DNA of 9,608 nucleotides, taken from assembly GCF_002943415.1 (NCBI RefSeq), contig NZ_PTQZ01000045.1:1-9608 (forward strand), given 5' to 3'. Positions 1 through 4,873 of the stretch are shown piece by piece; position 1 is the stretch's first letter, and each line of letters starts with the position of its first letter. Below the pieces are notes generated by a model. That model worked only from the letters and a program-made list of their open reading frames with translations, had not been told where the DNA came from and did no database searches. A program made the translations under genes and the position numbers. The stretch comes from Amnimonas aquatica. GTDB lineage: Bacteria > Pseudomonadota > Gammaproteobacteria > Pseudomonadales > Moraxellaceae.

Positions 1-48
1 AACACGCGCCTGAACCTGACCACGGTCAGCCTGTCCTACGTCTACTGA
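1..48 (+). CDS. C-terminal end of a probable outer-membrane beta-barrel protein (partial, 5' end outside window)
   Basis: Frame 1 is open from the window edge to TGA at 46-48 and gives NTRLNLTTVSLSYVY. Tyr is at the last position and at -3, Leu at -5 and Val at -7. This alternating pattern with a terminal aromatic matches the C-terminal beta-strand signal recognised by the BamA machinery in outer-membrane proteins. A strong hairpin starts 5 bases after the stop, which supports a real gene end. With only 15 residues the family cannot be named. The beta-barrel idea is inference from the terminal pattern alone. Confidence 0.5.
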   Translation, partial: NTRLNLTTVSLSYVY

Positions 49-53
49 TGCCT

Positions 54-90
54 CTCCGGCGGGCGGCGCGGTGTGCGCCGCCCGCCGGAG
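54..90 (+). terminator. Strong 16-bp hairpin after the upstream gene; probable terminator
   Basis: CTCCGGCGGGCGGCGC (54-69) and GCGCCGCCCGCCGGAG (75-90) are perfect reverse complements around a 5-nt loop GGTGT. The hairpin begins 5 nt after the stop codon at 46-48. It is followed by CGCGTTCCCC, so the T tract is poor; termination may be incomplete or need help. Only 26 nt separate it from the prlC start. Confidence 0.6.
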
Positions 91-116
91 CGCGTTCCCC
101 GTCCCGGAGTCCCGTC

Positions 117-2171
117 ATGAACGCACTGCTCAATCCGCCGCTGATCCCGGTGTTCTCCGATATCCGTCCGGAGGATGTCGAGCCGGCCATCGACCGCATC
201 CTGGCGGAAAGCCGCGCGCGCATCGCCGAACTGGCGGCGCAGGCCGGCGGTGATGACGCGGCGCCGACCTGGGACAGCCTGGCAGCACCGCTGGAGGTGC
301 TGGATGACCGCCTCGGCGCGGCCTGGTCACCGGTGTCGCAGCTCAACGCCGTGGTCAACAACGAAGCCTGGCGCGCAGCCTACAATGCCTGCATTCCAAA
401 GCTCTCGGCCTACGGCACCGAGGTCGGCCAGAACGAGGACCTGTTCCGCGCCTGGCGGGCGCTGCGCGACTCCCCGGCCTTCGCCGCGCTGTCGCCGGCG
501 CGCCGGCAGGCGGTGGAGAACGCGCTGCGTGACTTCCGCCTCAGCGGCATCGGCCTGCCGGCCGAACGCAAGCAGCGCTTCGCCGAGGTCAGCGAGCGCC
601 TGTCCAGCCTCACTTCGCAGTTCGCCGACCACGTGCTGGATGCCACCCAGGCCTGGTCGCTGACCCTGCCCGACACCACCCGCCTCGCCGGCCTGCCCGA
701 CACCGCGCTGGCGCTGCTGCGCTCGCTGGCGGAGCAGAAACAGGAAGACGGCTACCGCGTCACCCTGGACATGCCGTCCTACCTGGCGGTCATGACCCAT
801 GCCCGCGACCGCGCGCTGCGCGAGGAGATCTACACTGCCTACGCCACCCGAGCTTCGGAGCAGGGGCCGCAGGCCGGGCAGTTCGACAACGGCCCGCTGA
901 TCAGCGAGATCCTGGCGCTGCGCCAGGAACAGGCCGGGCTGCTGGGCTTCCCGCACTACGCCGCGCTGTCGCTGGAACCGAAGATGGCCGAATCCGTAGA
1001 GCAGGTGCTGGACTTCCTGCACGACCTCGCGCGCAAGGCGCGTCCGGGCGCCGAGCGCGACCTCGCCGAGCTGCGCGGATTCGCGGCGGCCGAGCTGGGC
1101 ATCGATGATTTGCAGCCCTGGGACACCACCTACGCCGCCGAGCAGCTCAAGCAGCAGCGCTACGCGCTGTCGCAGGAAGACCTCAAGCCCTACTTCCCGG
1201 CGCCGCGCGTGGTCGACGGCCTGTTCGCGGTGGCGCAGCGCCTGTTCGGCGTCGATATCGCGCCGGCGCCCGAGCTGCAGACCTATCACCCGGACGTGAC
1301 CGCCTGGGCCGTGCGCGAGCACGGCGAGGTCCGCGCCTGGTTCTATCTCGATCTCTACGCCCGCGGCGGCAAGCGCGGCGGCGCCTGGATGGCGGACGCC
1401 CGCGTGCGCCGCCGCCTGCCCGACGGCACGCTGCAGAAGCCCATCGCCTTCCTCACCGGCAACTTCAATCCGCCGGTGGATGGCCGCCCGGCCCTGCTCA
1501 GCCACGACGAGGTCACCACCCTGTTCCACGAGTTCGGCCACGGCATCCACCACATGCTGACCGAGGTCGAGGTCGCCGCCGTGTCGGGCATCAACGGCGT
1601 GGCCTGGGATGCGGTCGAGCTGCCCAGCCAGTTCATGGAGAACTGGTGCTGGACCCCGGAAGGCCTGGCGCTGATCTCCGGTCATGTCGACAGCGGCGAG
1701 CCGCTGCCGCAGGCCCTGCTCGACCGCCTGCTGGCGGCGCGCAACTTCCAGTCCGGGCTGATGACCCTGCGCCAGCTCGAATTCTCGATCTTCGACCTGG
1801 AGATCCACCGCCGCGCCGATATCGATTTCGCCGCCATGCTGCGTGTGCTCGACGAGGTGCGCGACACCACCAGCCTGCTGCGTCCGCCGGCCTGGAACCG
1901 CTTCCCGTGCAGCTTCACGCACATCTTCGCGGGCGGCTACGCGGCCGGCTACTACAGCTACAAGTGGGCCGAGGTGCTGTCGGCGGACGCCTTCTCCGCC
2001 TTCGAGCGCGAGGGCGTGTTCAACGCCGACACCGGCCGCCGCTTCCGCCAGGCCATCCTCGCCCAGGGTGGCAGCCGCCCGGCCGCCGAGCTGTTCCGCG
2101 AATTCATGGGCCGCGATCCGTCGCCGGAGGCGCTGCTGCGCCACTCCGGCCTGCTGGATGCCGCCGCGTGA
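117..2171 (+). CDS. prlC: Oligopeptidase A (M3 family zinc metallopeptidase)
   Basis: Cytosolic zinc endopeptidase that degrades short peptides, including released signal peptides in E. coli. The 684-aa product is close to E. coli PrlC in length. The zinc motif HEFGH lies at residues 471-475. Glu501 in VELPSQ aligns with the third zinc ligand Glu502 (VEAPSQ) of thimet oligopeptidase. The substrate-binding loop is present at about 602-617 (H602, GGY...YYSYKW), with Tyr612 and Tyr615 aligned to Tyr609 and Tyr612 of thimet oligopeptidase. I chose the ATG at 117 because GGAG at 106-109 sits 7 nt upstream and the sequence from there (MNALLNPPLIPVF) resembles known PrlC starts. The frame stays open up to an ATG at 48, but that would put coding sequence through the hairpin. 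The stop overlaps the yheV start, so the two genes are probably cotranscribed and translationally coupled. Confidence 0.96.
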   Translation: MNALLNPPLIPVFSDIRPEDVEPAIDRILAESRARIAELAAQAGGDDAAPTWDSLAAPLEVLDDRLGAAWSPVSQLNAVVNNEAWRAAYNACIPKLSAYGTEVGQNEDLFRAWRALRDSPAFAALSPARRQAVENALRDFRLSGIGLPAERKQRFAEVSERLSSLTSQFADHVLDATQAWSLTLPDTTRLAGLPDTALALLRSLAEQKQEDGYRVTLDMPSYLAVMTHARDRALREEIYTAYATRASEQGPQAGQFDNGPLISEILALRQEQAGLLGFPHYAALSLEPKMAESVEQVLDFLHDLARKARPGAERDLAELRGFAAAELGIDDLQPWDTTYAAEQLKQQRYALSQEDLKPYFPAPRVVDGLFAVAQRLFGVDIAPAPELQTYHPDVTAWAVREHGEVRAWFYLDLYARGGKRGGAWMADARVRRRLPDGTLQKPIAFLTGNFNPPVDGRPALLSHDEVTTLFHEFGHGIHHMLTEVEVAAVSGINGVAWDAVELPSQFMENWCWTPEGLALISGHVDSGEPLPQALLDRLLAARNFQSGLMTLRQLEFSIFDLEIHRRADIDFAAMLRVLDEVRDTTSLLRPPAWNRFPCSFTHIFAGGYAAGYYSYKWAEVLSADAFSAFEREGVFNADTGRRFRQAILAQGGSRPAAELFREFMGRDPSPEALLRHSGLLDAAA

Positions 2172-2389
2172 CCATCCGGCGCATGTTCATCGCCGGGGCG
2201 AAGTGCCCGGCCTGCGGCCTGGAAGACAAGCTGCGCATCTGCACCGATGACGACCCGGCTTCATCGAAGCCGGAGTGGGTCGAGTGCGTGCGCTGCGACT
2301 ATACGGATGTGCGGCCGACGGAAGTGACCATGAAGGAGCCGGACGAGGAGCACGATGACGCCACCGGCGTGGTGCGCTTCAAGCCCTGA
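2168..2389 (+). CDS. yheV: YheV-type small zinc-ribbon protein (DUF2387)
   Basis: 73-aa protein of unknown function. It starts (V/M)TIRRMFIAGAKCPAC, which lines up with E. coli YheV (MAIRKRFIAGAKCPAC). Two CxxC pairs, Cys13/Cys16 and Cys40/Cys43, form a predicted zinc ribbon; an extra Cys25 lies between them. The acidic C-terminus ends with VVRFKP. The start is GTG at 2168, chosen because it reproduces the family N-terminus; the downstream ATG (residue 6) would cut it off. The GTGA overlap with the prlC stop implies translational coupling. I recall yheV after prlC in Pseudomonas-type genomes, whereas E. coli has it between kefB and slyX. Family assignment is by recall of the E. coli sequence; metal binding is inferred from the cysteines. 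Confidence 0.88.
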   Translation: MTIRRMFIAGAKCPACGLEDKLRICTDDDPASSKPEWVECVRCDYTDVRPTEVTMKEPDEEHDDATGVVRFKP

Positions 2390-2439
2390 GCGGGTCGCCG
2401 TGCTGGTGCGGTGGCGGCGTCACTGCGCGCCTGTCCGAC

Positions 2440-3279
2440 TCACCCCCGCAGGCGTCGCCAGCCCATGGCGGCCAGCAGCACCAGCAGCGCCGCCAGCACG
2501 GTGAGCGCGGCCACCGGCAGTTCGCCGGGCACGCCGATGCCCACGCCCGCGGCCACCGCCAGCATGCCGATCAGGCTCGCGCGCAGCGCCATCTGGCCCG
2601 GACTGCGGGCGAGATAGCGTGCGGCGGCGGCGGGAATCACCAGCAGCGCGCTGATCAGCAGCACGCCCATGACCTTGGCGCCGGCGGCCACCACGCCGGC
2701 CAGCAGCAGCAGCAGCAGCGGACGCAGGCGCGCCACCGGCCAGCCGTCGACCTGCGCGCTTTCCTCGTGGATGGCCATGGCCACCAGCCCGGGCCAGGTC
2801 CGCGCCAGCACGATGCCCACCACCAGCAGGCCGGCGGCCATGGCCAGCAGGGTGTCGCCGTCCAGTGCCAGCAGGTTGCCGAACAGATAGTCCTCGAGCG
2901 CGTGGCCGTGATCATCGCCGGCGCCGTGAGCGGCTTCGCCGGCATGGTCGTCGTGCCCGTGGCCGCGCTCGTGCAGCGCGGTCAGCACCAGCGACAGGCT
3001 GAGACCGGCGTAGGCCATGATCGCCAGCCAGGTGTCGCCGCCGTGCTCGGGCAGCGACATCAGCCGGCTCAGCAGCAGCGCCACCAGCAGGCAGGTGGCC
3101 ACGATCATGATGCCGGCCGGCAGGTGCAGCATGAGCGCCAGCGCGACGCCGAACAGCGAAGCGTGCGCCAGGCTGTCGCCGAAATAGGCCATGCGCCGCC
3201 ACAGCAGCAGCGAGCCCAGCGGGCCGGCGGCGGCGGCGGTGAGCAGGCCGCCGAGCAGCGGCCAGAGCCAGTCAGTCAT
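2440..3279 (-). CDS. znuB: High-affinity zinc ABC transporter permease ZnuB
   Basis: Integral inner-membrane permease of the ZnuABC zinc importer; it works as a dimer with ZnuC. The 279-aa protein is strongly hydrophobic with several membrane segments. It carries family landmarks: [24 protein letters not shown] (two parts, about 17-40), YLFGNLLAL (131-139) and [17 protein letters not shown] (205-221). The ATG at 3279 is preferred because the protein then begins like E. coli ZnuB and overlaps the end of znuC by 8 nt. The frame remains open further upstream, but that part is out-of-frame znuC sequence. Compared with E. coli ZnuB there is a roughly 25-residue insertion rich in His and Asp at about 103-126, just before YLFGN. 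Six Leu codons in a row (CTG)6 encode part of a late membrane segment. It converges on yheV across a 50-bp gap. Confidence 0.94.
   Translation of the reverse strand: MTDWLWPLLGGLLTAAAAGPLGSLLLWRRMAYFGDSLAHASLFGVALALMLHLPAGIMIVATCLLVALLLSRLMSLPEHGGDTWLAIMAYAGLSLSLVLTALHERGHGHDDHAGEAAHGAGDDHGHALEDYLFGNLLALDGDTLLAMAAGLLVVGIVLARTWPGLVAMAIHEESAQVDGWPVARLRPLLLLLLAGVVAAGAKVMGVLLISALLVIPAAAARYLARSPGQMALRASLIGMLAVAAGVGIGVPGELPVAALTVLAALLVLLAAMGWRRLRG
2701..2718 (+). repeat. (CAG)6 trinucleotide tract inside znuB
   Basis: Six CAG units in a row on the + strand read as (CTG)6 on the coding strand and encode six leucines of a ZnuB membrane segment (about residues 188-193). It is explained by hydrophobic coding plus preferred Leu codon CTG. 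Confidence 0.9.
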
Positions 3280-4189
3280 GGTGGCAGTCCTTGCCGCAGC
3301 GGGCGGCGTCGCCATGCAGGGTGTGATGGTGATCGTGGTGATGGGTGTAGATCGCCAGGTCGCTGCTCGCGCGCAGGCCGAACAGGCGCTGGTATTCCGG
3401 GTGCTGACTGACCGCTTCCGGGTGGCCGGTGCAGCAGACATGGCGGTTCAGGCACAGCACCTGGTCGGCGGCGGCCATCACCACGTGCAGGTCGTGCGAG
3501 ACCATGAGCACGCCGCAGCCGTGGCGGTCGCGCAGGTCGCGGATGAGCGCGTAGAGCTCGGCCTGGCCGGCGAGGTCGACGCCTTGCACGGGTTCGTCCA
3601 GCACCAGCAGGTCGGGCTGGCGCAGCAGCGCCCGTGCCAGCAGCACGCGCTGCTGTTCGCCGCCGGAAAGCGCCTGCACCGGCTGCATCAGCAGATGCTC
3701 GGCGCCGACCTCGGCCAGCGCGGCGAGAATGCCCGGTTGCGCATGCCGGCGCTGCCCGCCGCGCCACCAGCGGGCGCGCGGCGCATTGGCACCGGTGCCG
3801 GCGGCGCGGTCCGGCGCCGGCAGGGCAAGCGCCCCCGGCAGGGCGAGAAAATCGGCCACGGTCAGCGGCAGATAGGGATTGATCGGGAACTTCTGCGGCA
3901 CGTAGCCGATGCGCAGTCCCGGCGCCAGCCGGCGCAGGCCCCGGTCGGGCGCGAGCAGGCCCAGCGCGATGCGGATCAGGCAGGTCTTGCCGGCGCCGTT
4001 GGGCCCGATCACGGTGAGGATCTCGCCCCGGCGCAGGTCCAGGCTCACGCTGTCGAGCACCACGCGCTCATCGCGCTTCAGGCCGATGTCGTGCAGCGAC
4101 AGCAGCAGATCGCGTGTGTCGACGGACTCGGGCGCCGACACACGCCCGGTCGGCCCGCCGACCGGGCCGAGCACGCGCAGCACCGTCAT
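3272..4189 (-). CDS. znuC: Zinc ABC transporter ATP-binding protein ZnuC
   Basis: Cytoplasmic ATPase driving zinc import through ZnuB. From the ATG at 4189 it has 305 residues. Walker A GPNGAGKT is at 62-69, Q-loop Gln99 in [15 protein letters not shown], signature LSGGEQQ at 174-180, Walker B LLVLDEP at 194-200 and the switch His232 in [15 protein letters not shown] and a C-terminal His-rich tail (about 283-304, THHHDHHH and CHHD) are typical of ZnuC rather than of other ABC ATPases. The chosen ATG overlaps the zur stop as ATGA. About 20 residues precede the usual start of the domain, and GTG at 4141 is an alternative. Compared with E. coli ZnuC there is an extra segment of roughly 30 residues (about 120-152, Ala/Arg/Gly/Pro-rich) between the Q-loop region and the signature motif. 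The gene overlaps znuB by 8 nt. Confidence 0.95.
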   Translation of the reverse strand: MTVLRVLGPVGGPTGRVSAPESVDTRDLLLSLHDIGLKRDERVVLDSVSLDLRRGEILTVIGPNGAGKTCLIRIALGLLAPDRGLRRLAPGLRIGYVPQKFPINPYLPLTVADFLALPGALALPAPDRAAGTGANAPRARWWRGGQRRHAQPGILAALAEVGAEHLLMQPVQALSGGEQQRVLLARALLRQPDLLVLDEPVQGVDLAGQAELYALIRDLRDRHGCGVLMVSHDLHVVMAAADQVLCLNRHVCCTGHPEAVSQHPEYQRLFGLRASSDLAIYTHHHDHHHTLHGDAARCGKDCHHD

Positions 4190-4728
4190 GCCCGGCCCTC
4201 GCGGCACGGCAGGCAGCGCCCGCCCAGCTCCAGCGCGCCCTGCTCCATGAGGAAGCCGGCGGCCTCGGTGACCTGCGCGATGGCCTGCTGCAGGCCGCGC
4301 GTGTCGGCGATCTCCTCCACCGTGCCGCAGCCCTGGCAGATCAGGAAGTAGCCGGCGTGGGCATCACCCGGGTGCGAGCAGCCGAGGTAGGCGTTGAGCG
4401 AGGCCAGGCGGTGGATGAGCCGCTGCTCGAGCAGGAAGTCCAGCGCCCGGTAGATGGTCGGCGGCGCCGGCTTGTGGCCTTCGCGAGCCAGCTGGTCGAG
4501 CAGGTCGTAGGCGCCCAGCGGCTTGTGGCTGGCCCAGACCAGCTCCAGCACGCGCCGGCGCAGCGGGGTCAGGCGGGCGCCGCTGGCGGCGCAGAGCTGC
4601 TCGGCGCTGCTCAGCGCCTGACTGATGCACTGGCTGTGGTCGTGCGCCTGCGTCGGCCGCACCAGCGGGGCTGCCGGCACGTGGCCGCCGCTGGCGGTTG
4701 CCGCAGGGGTGATCGTTCGGATGGTCAT
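4186..4728 (-). CDS. zur: Zinc uptake regulator Zur (Fur family)
   Basis: Zinc-responsive repressor that binds DNA when loaded with Zn(II) and shuts off zinc uptake genes. It is 180 aa with a winged-helix domain at about 50-110 ([27 protein letters not shown]) followed by the dimerisation domain. Structural-zinc CxxC pairs are at 131/134 and 172/175. Regulatory-site residues align with E. coli Zur: His106, Cys117, His124 and Glu139. An N-terminal HDHSQC motif (29-34) resembles Pseudomonas Zur. I chose ATG 4728. An upstream in-frame ATG at 4749 lies inside a palindrome, and the frame stays open still further up without family similarity. No good ribosome site is visible for 4728 and roughly 25 residues precede the conserved part, so the start is less certain than the gene. 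It is the first gene of the zur-znuC-znuB operon, so autoregulation is likely. Confidence 0.94.
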   Translation of the reverse strand: MTIRTITPAATASGGHVPAAPLVRPTQAHDHSQCISQALSSAEQLCAASGARLTPLRRRVLELVWASHKPLGAYDLLDQLAREGHKPAPPTIYRALDFLLEQRLIHRLASLNAYLGCSHPGDAHAGYFLICQGCGTVEEIADTRGLQQAIAQVTEAAGFLMEQGALELGGRCLPCREGRA

Positions 4729-4745
4729 GACGGGTCCGTGATCCT

Positions 4746-4760
4746 GCATACCGTGTATGC
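4746..4760. repeat. 15-bp perfect palindrome GCATAC-CGT-GTATGC upstream of zur
   Basis: Perfect 6-bp inverted arms around a 3-bp centre, 18 bp upstream of the chosen zur start and overlapping the alternative ATG at 4749. The symmetry suits a dimeric regulator, but it does not match the TGTTAT-type Zur half-site. It could also form a small hairpin in the zur leader. Function unknown. Confidence 0.5.
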
Positions 4761-4769
4761 TCAGGGGCC

Positions 4770-4818
4770 GGCGCCGGTGCACCCGGTATGTCGTACCCGG
4801 AAACGGGATGCCGGCGCC
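4770..4818. repeat. Inverted repeat GGCGCCGG/CCGGCGCC in the zur leader
   Basis: GGCGCCGG (4770-4777) and CCGGCGCC (4811-4818) are exact reverse complements 33 bp apart. Between them lies a smaller repeat, GGTA (4785-4788) and TACC (4794-4797). On the minus strand this would fold as a branched structure in the untranslated leader of zur. On the + strand it ends in A6, not T's, so it is not a terminator there. In such GC-rich DNA, part of this could be chance. Confidence 0.4.
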
Positions 4819-4830
4819 AAAAAAGCGCAA

Positions 4831-4845
4831 CAGTGTAACATAACA
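4831..4845 (-). promoter_or_regulatory. Candidate Zur box between zur and polA
   Basis: Read on the minus strand this is TGTTATGTTACACTG. The first six bases match the TGTTAT half of the gammaproteobacterial Zur consensus (about TGTTATANTATAACA) exactly; the second half matches poorly (TA and one A). It lies in the most AT-rich part of the divergent spacer and overlaps a possible zur -10 element, a sensible place for an autoregulatory operator. The consensus is from memory and the match is partial. Confidence 0.35.
4832..4840 (-). promoter_or_regulatory. Candidate extended -10 element of the zur-znuCB operon
   Basis: On the minus strand TGTTACACT fits the extended -10 form TGnTAnAnT (TACACT matches 4 of 6 to TATAAT). 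No convincing -35 lies 16-18 bp upstream, which extended -10 promoters can tolerate. Transcription would start near 4825, at the edge of a T6 run, leaving a leader of roughly 97 nt before the zur ATG. Confidence 0.35.
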
Positions 4846-4846
4846 T
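4841..4846 (+). promoter_or_regulatory. Weak candidate -10 element for polA
   Basis: TAACAT matches 4 of 6 to TATAAT. It sits 27 bp before the polA ATG at 4874, in the only AT-rich patch of the spacer. No TTGACA-like hexamer is seen at the right distance upstream. If used, transcription would start at about 4852, giving a very short polA leader. Confidence 0.25.
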
Positions 4847-4873
4847 CCGCATGACTTCCGCCGAGTCCGATAC

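Noticed and set aside
48..116. N-terminal extension of prlC to the ATG at 48
   Set aside because: It would code through the 16-bp hairpin, overlaps the upstream stop, and lacks similarity; GGAG plus ATG at 117 is better.
327..2144. 605-codon open frame on the minus strand opposite prlC
   Set aside because: It is exactly antisense to a well-conserved peptidase. GC-rich codon use removes stops from such frames; the protein is Leu/Gln/Arg-rich without a recognisable domain.
2390..2439. Terminator between yheV and znuB
   Set aside because: Only a 5-bp CGCCG/CGGCG pairing with a 14-nt loop is visible and there is no T tract; too weak to call.
2701..2718. (CAG)6 as a phase-variation switch
   Set aside because: Triplet units would only add or remove Leu without shifting the frame; simple coding of a membrane helix with a preferred codon explains it.
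3191..4351. 386-codon open frame on the + strand opposite znuC and zur
   Set aside because: It is a shadow of two genes with clear motifs on the other strand and spans their overlap; low-complexity Ala/Gln/Arg product.
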